Source: Clostridium hydrogenum
GTDB lineage: Bacteria > Bacillota > Clostridia > Clostridiales > Clostridiaceae
Direction of reading: 5' to 3'
DNA length: 64,000 nt
NCBI RefSeq assembly: GCF_021432385.1
Contig: NZ_JAEACT010000002.1
Span: forward strand, 2,717,501 to 2,781,500
The translations under genes and the position numbers were made by a program. A model generated the notes under the pieces. That model searched no databases. It worked only from the letters and a program-made list of their open reading frames with translations, and was not told the DNA's origin. Of this stretch, positions 17,815-26,562 are shown one piece after another (position 1 is the first letter of the stretch; the number at the start of each line of letters is the position of its first letter).

Positions 17815-18993
17815 TTATCTATTCACTACTTTTCCATGTTCTACTTTTATAATCACAGATGGCTGAGCCTTTGTCAGTTCGACAGCATAGAATGATGCAA
17901 TACTTTTCTTTCGTGATATATCAATTTCTATAAACTTGCTTGATTGCTCTGTCGTTTCTCTTTCTGTACGCATAGAATTCATTCTATCAAGGCTTCCTTC
18001 TATCTCAGGGCTCCAAAACCCTAGAAATACTGGTATATCACTCTCCATAACATCATGTCTAAAATCCTTTTGCTCTTCAATGTAACGCTCAGCTGCACTT
18101 GCTGCAATTGCTCCGTCACTTACTGCTGTTACTACTTGTCTTAAATACTTGGCACGAACATCCCCTACCGCATATACTCCTGAGATATCCGTTTCCATCA
18201 TTTCATTTGTATGAATCCAGCCTCTGTCATCTAGATTAATCTGATCTTTCAGAAAATCTGTTACAGGCACCATGCCAACAAAGAAAAAGATGCCATTGCA
18301 GTAAAAATCGTATGCTTCCTTGGTTTTTTCATTATTAATACGTACTGATGTTACCTCATTTCCATCTCCCTTGATTTCAGTAACGACACTGTTCCAAATA
18401 AAATTCATTTTAGGATGAGCAAATGCCTTTTGGGCAGCTTGTTTGTTGCAATCCAAGATTCCCTCATCATGCAAAACAACAACAGTAACTTTAGAGGCAT
18501 ACTTGGCAATAAACATTCCTTCCTCAATACCCTGATCCCCTGATCCCACAACGACTACCTCTTGGTCCTGAAAAAATTCAGCATCGCAGGTCGCACAATA
18601 ACTAACACCCATACCTGTATATTCCTTTTCACCTGGAATATCTAAGATTCTTGCTGATGTACCACTCGCTATAATAACAGCAGGAGCATGATACTCACCT
18701 TTTTTTGAAATAACAATTTTGTCATTTCCCTTTAAATTAACTAATTTCACATTCTGTCTACGGATTTCAACACCAAATTTTTGGGCATGTGCTTCCATCT
18801 TCTCAGATAATCCCGGACCAGTTATATTGCTAATTCCGGGATAGTTGACAATCTCACGGGTTGTATGTGCTCTTCCACCTACTTCACTTTTCTCCAGAAC
18901 CAGCGTTTTAAGCTTTGCGCGTCCGCCGTAAATTGCAGCTGCAAGCCCTGCTGGACCACTTCCAATAATAATCAGATCGTAATCTTCACGCAT
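17815..18993 (-). CDS. Thioredoxin reductase-like flavoprotein with C-terminal thioredoxin-like domain
   Basis: A 392-residue protein, about 80 longer than standard TrxB. FAD site IIIGSGPAGLAAAIYGGRAK lies at the N-terminus, redox pair SYCATCDAEF at C133/C136, NAD(P)H site VVVGSGDQGIEEG near 150, and the final FAD motif YAVGDVR near 285. After about residue 310 comes an extra domain that follows thioredoxin spacing: VFLGFWSPEIEG, IEIDISRKKSIASFYAVELT, AQPSVIIKVEHGKVVNR. It has no CxxC. It is first in the operon with the thioredoxin and arylsulfotransferase, with a strong AAGGAGG site. FAD-dependent thioredoxin reduction is inferred. Confidence 0.85.
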   Translation of the reverse strand: MREDYDLIIIGSGPAGLAAAIYGGRAKLKTLVLEKSEVGGRAHTTREIVNYPGISNITGPGLSEKMEAHAQKFGVEIRRQNVKLVNLKGNDKIVISKKGEYHAPAVIIASGTSARILDIPGEKEYTGMGVSYCATCDAEFFQDQEVVVVGSGDQGIEEGMFIAKYASKVTVVVLHDEGILDCNKQAAQKAFAHPKMNFIWNSVVTEIKGDGNEVTSVRINNEKTKEAYDFYCNGIFFFVGMVPVTDFLKDQINLDDRGWIHTNEMMETDISGVYAVGDVRAKYLRQVVTAVSDGAIAASAAERYIEEQKDFRHDVMESDIPVFLGFWSPEIEGSLDRMNSMRTERETTEQSSKFIEIDISRKKSIASFYAVELTKAQPSVIIKVEHGKVVNR

Positions 18994-19023
18994 TGATTTT
19001 TACCTCCTTATTGCAAATTTTCT

Positions 19024-19051
19024 TTATAATAATCGTAAACCCTGTTATAAT
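19024..19051 (+). promoter_or_regulatory. Probable merR promoter in the divergent intergenic region
   Basis: TTTATA (19024-19029) and TATAAT (19046-19051) with a 16-base spacer precede the MerR gene. The opposite operon must start in the same 80 bp, so the regulator could control both. No clear MerR dyad was recognised. Confidence 0.4.
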
Positions 19052-19076
19052 AATAGAGTCAATAGGAGAAATGAAA

Positions 19077-19859
19077 ATGAATAAATATTTTACAATAAGT
19101 GAATTTGCAGATTTACGTGGCATTAACATTAATTCCCTGCGCTATTATGAGAAAATAGGAGTTTTAAAACCTGCTTATATCGACAGTCAGACCAATTACC
19201 GCTATTACTCCACAGAACAACTTCTTATTCTAAATCAGATAATTCTCTGCATCACTATTGGTATTCCGCTCAAAGAATTAAAACATTATATAGGCAACGA
19301 TGGAAAATTAAATTCAAAGGAACTGCTACAACAGGGGCAGATCATGGCTCTCCTTAAAATGAAAGAAATTCAGAACAACCTGAATATGATTTCACATATG
19401 TTAGAGAGCATCGAAAAAAATAAGACCTTTGAAAATATGCAAGGCAAATATGTCAGACAGATAAAGGAACGCAGAATTATTACTTCTGATTTCATTTCTG
19501 AGGAATTGGATGACAAGGAAATCGTACGACGGATCGCAGTTCTCTATAAATATGCTTTAAAAAATGATTTAGTACCAATGCTTCCAGCAGGAAAAATCAT
19601 CAAAATTACAACGGACGGAAAAATAAGTCTTCGGTTATTTCTGGAGATTCTAAATACAGATGTTCAGAATGATAACATTACCATTATTCCTCAAGGGGAT
19701 TATGACTGTTTACAGACCATACTAAGGGATAGGGAAATCTTGAGATTTGTACAAGAGCAAAACATGCATGGAAAAACTATTATTGTTGATAATATCAAAC
19801 TTCCCAAATATAGCTTTGATACAAAACCCAGCGAATTACAGATTTTTTGCACAAAATGA
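19077..19859 (+). CDS. MerR family regulator with effector-binding C-terminal domain
   Basis: A 260-residue protein. The N-terminal MerR winged helix shows YFTISEFADLRGININSLRY, then YEKIGVLKPAYID and NYRYYSTEQL; a coiled-coil helix follows (about 85-125). The C-terminal part, with ILRDREILRFVQEQNM, is the kind of GyrI-like or ligand-binding domain found in BmrR-type regulators. I chose ATG 19077, eight bases after AGGAG. It is divergent from the arylsulfotransferase cassette and shares its composition, so it probably senses a phenolic or related compound and controls that operon. The ligand is inference. Confidence 0.85.
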   Translation: MNKYFTISEFADLRGININSLRYYEKIGVLKPAYIDSQTNYRYYSTEQLLILNQIILCITIGIPLKELKHYIGNDGKLNSKELLQQGQIMALLKMKEIQNNLNMISHMLESIEKNKTFENMQGKYVRQIKERRIITSDFISEELDDKEIVRRIAVLYKYALKNDLVPMLPAGKIIKITTDGKISLRLFLEILNTDVQNDNITIIPQGDYDCLQTILRDREILRFVQEQNMHGKTIIVDNIKLPKYSFDTKPSELQIFCTK

Positions 19860-19870
19860 TTTAATCAACA

Positions 19871-19905
19871 AATCGGCCAAGAGATACGCAATCCCCTGAC
19901 CGATT
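19871..19905 (+). terminator. Hairpin after merR
   Basis: AATCGG and CCGATT pair around an interrupted inner stem (GAT/ATC). It is followed by GTTAATATTT, only weakly T-rich. It sits 12 bp after the merR stop and marks the end of the imported cassette. Confidence 0.5.
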
Positions 19906-19960
19906 CGTTAATATTTCCCCAGAAGATGAATTTTATGATTACTGATACTATGGAAATATT

Positions 19961-21394
19961 TTAAAAATTAAAACTTTTAATATTATCTGAGCTTAAACCA
20001 CTTATTGGACTGTTGCCTTGTACAAGCCATTTCTTTGAGGCTTCGTCATAATATAATGTATATTCCCAATTATAGTTTGCTGGCTTTAGTGCATTATTTG
20101 TATCGGTTTTATTGTAATAAACTTCATTCATATACTCTGAATCATCAATGTTTGCATAATATTTGCTATCTTCTTTATATATTTTTATACTATTTAAATC
20201 AAAATTTGTTTTAGTCAACTTACCGTTGTAAAGCTGATTTGAAGCCTGCATGTTGCTTATATTTGATGTAAGCTTATTATTTTCATCAGGAGAACAGTCA
20301 ACAAGTTTACTAGAATCAAGACTATTCATAGCAAGCATCCAAGCTTTATTATAATCATTTATGGTATTCATGAGAGCTGATTCTATTTTATCATCAGTTA
20401 GCTTTATCTTTAAATTAATAGGATTAGTATCAACTATTTTTTCCTTTTCACTTTTTGCAGTTCCCCAAGGAAAAGTAACTTCAGCATATATAGAAATTGA
20501 TCCATCTGTCGATACTGGACCAAAATCATCTATGTCATTGACCTTCAAGCCTGTATTTTTTCCATTTGCATAAAGATAGGCATCATCATTGTCACAAGAT
20601 ACGTTTATAAATTTCTCATCGACATTTAAATCAGCATTTACTATATTACTATCAAATACGTCTAAATCTAAATTCTTACTTAGCGTAGTATACTTTTCTT
20701 TGCATATACCTTTAAGCTCATAAGCTCCAGGCATAAGCGGACCTATTTGTTTAGTAAAGCTTTTATTATCAATTTTATAAAGCTTTTTTCCATTCATAAA
20801 AATTTCCTCATCTAAGCAATTTGAATTTATATTTATAAAATACGGACTTACTTCAAAAACATAATTATCAAAAAACAAAAATTTTTTACCTTCTTTTTTT
20901 ACTGTTATTACATCATTAGCATTATCTGTTTCATTATTTAATGAATTTGTTAAGGATTTTAAATACGATGGATGCTTTTTTATAAGCTTAATAAAATTCT
21001 CAACATTTGAAGTATTAATAATTAGTCTAGGATCTGATGATTTCATTATTTTCTCAAGCTTAGAAGTGTTGTTATTGGCTAAGGCTTCAGTAAATTCTGA
21101 TATTTGCCTATTCTTACTTGTATATGACTGACCAATTTTTATCAGTATTATAGAGAAAATTAATACAATACATATTAATACAATTAGTATTTTATGCTTA
21201 CGAGAAAACTTTTTACTTTTTAAATATGTATAAAACCTATTAGATATTGAAGGTGAATAGAAATTTTCTTTTTCATAAGAATAATTTTCTTTATTTTCAA
21301 CCTTTGTAGAAGCAATTACTACTTTAGTTCCACAATTTTTGCAAAACTTTTTACCTTCATCTATTTCCGCTCCACAATTTCTGCAATATTTCAT
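19961..21394 (-). CDS. Zinc-ribbon membrane protein, TcaA/YvbJ-like
   Basis: A 477-residue protein. An N-terminal zinc ribbon (YCRNCGAEIDEGKKFCKNCG) is followed by a basic linker and one membrane helix (about 68-90, ILIVLICIVLIFSIILI). The long outside region has repeated small beta domains and a C-terminal NTF2-like segment ending KKWLVQGNSPISGL. The layout matches staphylococcal TcaA and Bacillus YvbJ, envelope proteins linked to glycopeptide sensitivity and surface homeostasis. It is divergent from another zinc-ribbon protein at 21568. Function here unknown. Confidence 0.75.
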   Translation of the reverse strand: MKYCRNCGAEIDEGKKFCKNCGTKVVIASTKVENKENYSYEKENFYSPSISNRFYTYLKSKKFSRKHKILIVLICIVLIFSIILIKIGQSYTSKNRQISEFTEALANNNTSKLEKIMKSSDPRLIINTSNVENFIKLIKKHPSYLKSLTNSLNNETDNANDVITVKKEGKKFLFFDNYVFEVSPYFININSNCLDEEIFMNGKKLYKIDNKSFTKQIGPLMPGAYELKGICKEKYTTLSKNLDLDVFDSNIVNADLNVDEKFINVSCDNDDAYLYANGKNTGLKVNDIDDFGPVSTDGSISIYAEVTFPWGTAKSEKEKIVDTNPINLKIKLTDDKIESALMNTINDYNKAWMLAMNSLDSSKLVDCSPDENNKLTSNISNMQASNQLYNGKLTKTNFDLNSIKIYKEDSKYYANIDDSEYMNEVYYNKTDTNNALKPANYNWEYTLYYDEASKKWLVQGNSPISGLSSDNIKSFNF

Positions 21395-21567
21395 ATGATT
21401 AAATTCCTTTCCTAAATATTTATAATTCTATATTCTACATAAATTTTGGTTTTCCTCTACAAAATTTAAAAAATGTAGTAAAATGTAAAGATAATTCCTT
21501 TCAAATATTGATAATATATTACTATTTTAGTATAATCAAGCTATTAATTGTAAAGGGGGCATTTAAA

Positions 21568-22362
21568 ATGTCAAATTGTTCAAATTGTGGAGCAGAATAC
21601 AATGAAAATGACACTTTTTGTGGAGAATGCGGGGCACCTATTAATAGTAGTTCCAATAAAAGTAGCTTAGACTACAAAACTTTTGTGGCTCTTAGTGAAG
21701 GAGAGGTTAAGGTTAAAACGTACCATTGTACAACCTTAAAGAAACCTCAAGGTGAAGGTTTTGTTACAGTTACTAATAAGAGAGTTATTTTTCATGCTTT
21801 TGGAAAATCTGGTGGGGGCAGCAGCAAATTAGTTAGTGAAGTGCCTATAGAAACAATAAGCGGAGTTCGTACATACTTTGGAACAGGAATAAATATAATG
21901 GAACTTGTTTTAGGAATATTGTTTAGTTTAATTAGTCTATTCTTTATGTTTAATAAAACCTGGGGTGTATTTTCAGAATTTGGCTCTAAAATTTCAATAA
22001 TACCTTTAGCTATATTTTTAACCTTAGCTATAGTATTTCTTCTTAAGTTTAGAAAGGTAAGCTATGAACTTTCAGTCTATTCAACAGGTGCAAATGGTTC
22101 GCCAATAAATTTTGGAGATGGAAGCTTTGGAAATAAACTTACTGGGCAAGGTGCCGCTGCAACTATATCAGCATTTCCATCAGAAGATACTGTAGAACTT
22201 ATGAGAGAAATTGGAGCTATAATACTTGATTTTAAATCAATGGGAGATCATGCAATTGAAAAATGGGCCCCAGATATAACAATAAAAAGTAGTCAGGATA
22301 AAATTGAAAAAGAGAAAAGCAGTACTTCTTGTGAAAAAAGTGATGAGGAGTTTTTTAAATGA
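21568..22362 (+). CDS. Zinc-ribbon and bacterial PH-domain membrane protein
   Basis: A 264-residue protein starting at ATG 21568 after GGGGGC. A zinc ribbon (CSNCGAEYNENDTFCGECGA) is followed by a bacterial PH-like strand set (GEGFVTVTNKRVIFHAF), two membrane helices (about 110-155) and a cytoplasmic end with ISAFPSEDTVELMREIGAI. The PH part is split by the membrane hairpin. It overlaps the VirD4-like ATPase gene by 4 bp, so the two are translationally coupled. It may be the membrane anchor or gate for that ATPase, which lacks its own membrane segments. Confidence 0.75.
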   Translation: MSNCSNCGAEYNENDTFCGECGAPINSSSNKSSLDYKTFVALSEGEVKVKTYHCTTLKKPQGEGFVTVTNKRVIFHAFGKSGGGSSKLVSEVPIETISGVRTYFGTGINIMELVLGILFSLISLFFMFNKTWGVFSEFGSKISIIPLAIFLTLAIVFLLKFRKVSYELSVYSTGANGSPINFGDGSFGNKLTGQGAAATISAFPSEDTVELMREIGAIILDFKSMGDHAIEKWAPDITIKSSQDKIEKEKSSTSCEKSDEEFFK

Positions 22363-23663
22363 TATTCAGTGAAGTTGTAGAAGGACAAGAGTTAAAACAT
22401 ATAGAACCCGGAACTATAATACGGAAAGGCAAGGCTGCACGTGGAATTCGTGGACAAAATAATACTGGCATAGTCCTTGATGACGAGTTACTAAGTAAGC
22501 ATATTCTAGCACTAGGCTCCATAGGAAGTGGAAAGTCAAATCTAATGTATCACATAGTAAATTCAATAATAGGAAGTGTTACTGAAAATGATATTATTGT
22601 TTTTTTTGATGCAAAAGGCGATTATTTATCTGAATTTTATAGAAAAGATGATTTAGTTATAGGTAATAAAAATAGGCTTCATAGTAAATATAATGTAGCC
22701 TTATGGAATATTTATAAGGATATTATTATGTCACCAGAGGAAGAACAATTAGATACTATAAGAGAAATTACATCATCTCTGTTTAAAAAATATATAGATT
22801 CCTCACAAAATCCAACCTTTATAATGGGAGCAAGGGATATACTGACGGCATTAATCACCTGCCACTTGAGAGAAATGAAAGACAAGAATGTGACATGGAA
22901 TAATAAAAAATTAAAAGATTTATTAAATAAATCCGTGGCAAAAGACTTGCGGGAAAATATATCTAAATATGATGATTTACTTTGGGCAACTTCGTATATA
23001 ATGAATGATAAGAGTCCAACTACACAAAGTTATTTATCACCTCTTTTCATGGTTGCTCAAGAGGTTTTTACTGGTTCTTTTGCAGATGAAGGCAATTTTT
23101 CTATAAGAGAAGCTATTCAAAATAAAGGTGGTAAATCTATTTTCTTAGAGTACGATATAGCAAACGGTAATGTGCTCCAAGCAATATATACTGTATTGAT
23201 TGATTTAGCTATGAAGGAGGCTCTTGGACAAAATAAAACTAAAGGAAATGTATTTTTTATTTTGGATGAGTTCCCCTTGATTCCCAAATTAAATTATATG
23301 GACAATGCACTTAACTTTGGAAGATCTTTAGGAGTAAAGGTTATAGCAGGAATTCAAAATATAGGTCAAGTTGAAAATACATATTCTAAACCACTGGCTC
23401 AAAGCTTACTAAGCGGTTTTGGAACATTTTTCTGCTTTAAACTGTTTGATGAAAATAGTAGAAAAATAATTTCTGAAAGACATGGCAAAAATAGAAGAAA
23501 AGTTGGTGTTATGTCATCAAATTATTTCAAAGGAGTAAATGATTCTTTAATGATTATGAATGCAATAGAGGATTGGGATATTGTAAAATTAAATGTAGGG
23601 CAATGCATTGTGTCCCTATTAAATGAGGAACCCTTCTTTTTTCAGCCGTTACTTTATAAATAA
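22359..23663 (+). CDS. VirD4/TrwB-like (HerA-FtsK superfamily) ATPase
   Basis: A 434-residue ATPase. Walker A LGSIGSGKSN lies at residues 52-61, then IIVFFDAKGDYLSEFY, a helical insert, and Walker B VFFILDEFPLIPK near 300. After that AGIQNIGQVENTYSK matches the glutamine-rich sensor segment of type IV coupling proteins (VirD4, TraD, TrwB). No N-terminal membrane helices are present; the coupled upstream gene may supply them. No relaxase or other conjugation gene is near. It may feed a protein or DNA substrate to a membrane complex. Its stop codon abuts repeat E1. Confidence 0.8.
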   Translation: MIFSEVVEGQELKHIEPGTIIRKGKAARGIRGQNNTGIVLDDELLSKHILALGSIGSGKSNLMYHIVNSIIGSVTENDIIVFFDAKGDYLSEFYRKDDLVIGNKNRLHSKYNVALWNIYKDIIMSPEEEQLDTIREITSSLFKKYIDSSQNPTFIMGARDILTALITCHLREMKDKNVTWNNKKLKDLLNKSVAKDLRENISKYDDLLWATSYIMNDKSPTTQSYLSPLFMVAQEVFTGSFADEGNFSIREAIQNKGGKSIFLEYDIANGNVLQAIYTVLIDLAMKEALGQNKTKGNVFFILDEFPLIPKLNYMDNALNFGRSLGVKVIAGIQNIGQVENTYSKPLAQSLLSGFGTFFCFKLFDENSRKIISERHGKNRRKVGVMSSNYFKGVNDSLMIMNAIEDWDIVKLNVGQCIVSLLNEEPFFFQPLLYK

Positions 23664-23763
23664 AGATAAAACACCTTGAAACTTGAAATTTATTTGTACC
23701 AAAATGCCATCTTCTGAGCATTATAGTGCACATGAATTTCAGTAGTTGAAGCGGTTTATCTAT
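23662..23763. repeat. Family E palindromic repeat, copy E1
   Basis: The element starts AAAGATAAAACACC and ends GCGGTTTATCT. TTGTACCAAAATGCC and a GCATTATAGTGCACA-type arm pair in the middle. It begins inside the TAA stop of the ATPase gene and ends 20 bp before the next start. Confidence 0.8.
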
Positions 23764-23783
23764 AAATGAAAGGATTTAGATTT

Positions 23784-24224
23784 ATGCGAATAGATAAGAA
23801 AACGGGAGATATAATATTTGACGATAATATAGTTTTAAAGGCAGGAATGACCATAGATGAAATAAAAAATTCTAGTGTAAAGGAACTTTTAAGAGAAAAA
23901 AGTTTAAAAGAAATAGATAGCAAACTTCATTTGTTATTTAAACCAATTTGTACAGATAATTACTTAATATATATAGATGCTAATACGATTTCAAGTAAAG
24001 TTTATAAAATAATAATTAGGCTTGATGAAGTGGCGGATATTTACAATACAGGAATGAGTAAAGAAGAGTTTTGTAAAATAAAAGAATTATACAGAGACTT
24101 TCTAAAAAAAACTTTTCAGGTAGAGGAATTTAAAAATGAATTGCAATTCAAGTGGGGTCGTGTAGAAATTTACGGTAATATTAATATTCCAGTGCTGGAA
24201 GTTAAGTTGAAATATGACTGTTAA
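23784..24224 (+). CDS. Small hypothetical protein, possible immunity or chaperone partner
   Basis: A 146-residue soluble protein of unknown family. It opens MRIDKKTGDIIFDDN and has VLKAGMTIDEIKNSSVKELL, then alternating strands and helices ending NINIPVLEVKLKYDC. I chose ATG 23784, since the duplicate at 26123 has its ribosome site at the matching position. It overlaps the 618-residue protein gene by 11 bp. A small acidic protein coupled to a large modular one resembles immunity/effector pairs, but this is inference. A frameshifted copy follows at 26123. Confidence 0.6.
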   Translation: MRIDKKTGDIIFDDNIVLKAGMTIDEIKNSSVKELLREKSLKEIDSKLHLLFKPICTDNYLIYIDANTISSKVYKIIIRLDEVADIYNTGMSKEEFCKIKELYRDFLKKTFQVEEFKNELQFKWGRVEIYGNINIPVLEVKLKYDC

Positions 24225-26070
24225 TAATGTATATACCTATGACCCAATTGAATATAATAAGCTAAATCAAGCACAAAAAGGTTATCCTGGGATTGATAAA
24301 GTTGAAAATTATACATTAAAAAAAGGCACAATATTAGTTGCATTAGAAGGTCCTAAAGCTGGAGCAGGTGGAAATTACTTTATGACATTAGAGGATTTTA
24401 AAAATGGCAATTTAGATTCAATAAATTTGTGTCAAGGTTTACAAGTTAATCCATATTATGATTATCAAAATGAAAATAGCCAGCCTCAGTATAAGACTAA
24501 TGCAAGATTTTATGTCATTAATGAAGATATATTATCTGCAGAAGGTGTTATAAATGCTAATACTAATTATGGTAAAGGCGGATTGCAGCAAATAGTAGTA
24601 CCTAATGGCAGTGAAATGATAAAAGAAACATACAGAAATAATAAGCATAGTTTAAATGATACTATAATACCAATAGATTTAAATAAGTTTGAAAATGATG
24701 AAAGACTTTCAGAAAATACAAAGGAAGGATTAAATAGCGTTAAGAATAAATTTTCTGATAATTTAAGTGATGATGGAAGCATAGAGCTTAATAATAAGGT
24801 TATATCTGAACAAGCATATGACTTAATCCAAATGAGAACTGAAATTCATGAACTAACTGTTACAAATAATTGTTTAATCAAAGAATATACTGATGAACTA
24901 CAAAAGAAAGATAAAGATAGTAATTATATTGGTAAAATAAAAGATAGTATTAATCATAATAACAAAGATTTACAATTTGATAAGCAAAATTTACTAAAGG
25001 TAAGAGAAACATTTAATAGAGACCAATCCTTATTAGATGGTTTTACTGTTGAACAAAAAGAGCATATGTTAAGCGCAGATACCTGCTGTCCAAAAGAAAC
25101 ACTAGAAAAATCAGAATATCTAAAAGCAAAAGCCTCTGATCTTGAGAAAAATTTAAGTTATGATGAAAAAAGATTGTTAAACATTGAGGATGATGCGTCT
25201 AATGATAAATTAAATAATTTTAAAGAGAACACTAAATTAGAGGGAAGCATAAAAGAAGATTATGAAAATTATACAAGCCTTGATCCAGAAGATATAGTAA
25301 ATAGGGATCTTATATATACGCCTATTGAAAGGGATAAGAATGAAGATACTGATGGAAGAAGGACAGCTTTAGGTGAAAAGGACCAGCTGTATGAGGAAAA
25401 TTCAAATAAGAATGATAACACAAGCTTAGAACTAAGTAACGATAATACAATGGATTCAAAAAAAATTTCGAGTCAAATGCAAGAACAAAATATAGATGAG
25501 AATGAAGTGATAAATTCAGAAGAGGCTTTGGAAAAAGTGCAAAACCAAAATTATTTGACTAATGAAGAAACAGAAAATAGCAAGGTTCTAGAAGAAAACT
25601 TAGTTAATGATAGTAAGGTAGATATTGAAAATGATGAAATTAAAATAATGGATGAAGCAGCGGCTAGTGAATCTTCTGAAGAAGATAGTGTCATAAAAGT
25701 TCCAAACGAAAATTTAGAACAAAATCAAAATTGTGAAGATGAAAACTTTGGGACAAGCAAAACGGCAGATTACCATAGTGACATGTCAATAGTAGAAAGT
25801 ATACAAGCAGAAAAAGATCAGCAAGCTGAAATTGCTAGAGAAGCAGAAAAAGTAGATATAGAACATAATGAAGAAACAAATAATAGTGAATTAAATGCTA
25901 ACGATTATAATAATGATATGTTAAGTTTCGATGATAATTTAGAAAAATTGGACAATGAAAATTGTGATGAAGCGACAATTGGAAGCTCAGTTAATTGTAA
26001 TAGTACAGCATCTATCAAGGAATCAGACGAAAATTTAGATGAAGACGAAGATGAATTTTATGATTATTGA
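24214..26070 (+). CDS. Large acidic coiled-coil protein with TNT-like N-terminal region
   Basis: A 618-residue protein that I do not recognise as a whole. Residues 1-150 hold LKKGTILVALEGPKAGAGG, ARFYVINEDILSAEGVI and NYGKGGLQQIVVPNG. The spacing recalls TNT/ADP-ribosyltransferase-like toxin domains, whose C-terminal strand carries GxGGxxQY. Residues about 190-330 are coiled coil. From about 330 to 618 it is strongly acidic and low-complexity, ending DENLDEDEDEFYDY. There is no signal peptide. Being coupled to the small protein upstream and near a VirD4-like ATPase makes it a candidate substrate or effector. The enzymatic call is weak. Confidence 0.5.
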   Translation: MTVNNVYTYDPIEYNKLNQAQKGYPGIDKVENYTLKKGTILVALEGPKAGAGGNYFMTLEDFKNGNLDSINLCQGLQVNPYYDYQNENSQPQYKTNARFYVINEDILSAEGVINANTNYGKGGLQQIVVPNGSEMIKETYRNNKHSLNDTIIPIDLNKFENDERLSENTKEGLNSVKNKFSDNLSDDGSIELNNKVISEQAYDLIQMRTEIHELTVTNNCLIKEYTDELQKKDKDSNYIGKIKDSINHNNKDLQFDKQNLLKVRETFNRDQSLLDGFTVEQKEHMLSADTCCPKETLEKSEYLKAKASDLEKNLSYDEKRLLNIEDDASNDKLNNFKENTKLEGSIKEDYENYTSLDPEDIVNRDLIYTPIERDKNEDTDGRRTALGEKDQLYEENSNKNDNTSLELSNDNTMDSKKISSQMQEQNIDENEVINSEEALEKVQNQNYLTNEETENSKVLEENLVNDSKVDIENDEIKIMDEAAASESSEEDSVIKVPNENLEQNQNCEDENFGTSKTADYHSDMSIVESIQAEKDQQAEIAREAEKVDIEHNEETNNSELNANDYNNDMLSFDDNLEKLDNENCDEATIGSSVNCNSTASIKESDENLDEDEDEFYDY

Positions 26071-26122
26071 TTTATTTAGTCAAAATATTAATAATAAAAA
26101 TACTTAGAAAGGAGTTAGATTT

Positions 26123-26562
26123 ATGCGAATAGATAAGAAAACGGGAGATATAATATTTGACGGTAATATAGTTTTAAAGGCAGGAATGACCATAGATGAA
26201 ATAAAAAATTCTAGGGTAAAGGAACTTTTAAGAGAAAGAAATTTAGAAGAAATAGATAGTGAAACGTATTTTCTGTTTAAGCCAATACATACAGATGGTT
26301 ATTTGGTGTATATTGATATTAATGTGCTTTCAAACAAAGTATTTAAAGTTACAATGCAACTTGATGAAGCATCAGATATTTATAATACAGGAGTGAGTAA
26401 AGAAGAATTTCTTAAATTAGATGAGTTATATAGAGAATTTCTTAAAAAACTTTGCAGGTAGCAGAATTAAAAAATGAATTGCAATTCAAGTGGGGTCGTG
26501 TAGAAATTTACGGTAATATTAATATTCCAGTGCTGGAAGTTAAGTTGAAATATGACTGTTAA
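26123..26562 (+). pseudogene. Frameshifted duplicate of the small hypothetical gene
   Basis: From ATG 26123 (after AAAGGAG) it matches the gene at 23784 nearly base for base at both ends. A one-base loss in an A run near 26447 shifts the frame, which then stops at 26459-26461 after 112 codons. The homology continues in the other frame to the equivalent TAA at 26560-26562. Confidence 0.8.

Noticed and set aside
22359..23663. Conjugative element around the VirD4-like ATPase
   Set aside because: No relaxase, integrase, VirB4, VirB6 or attachment repeats were seen in the window.
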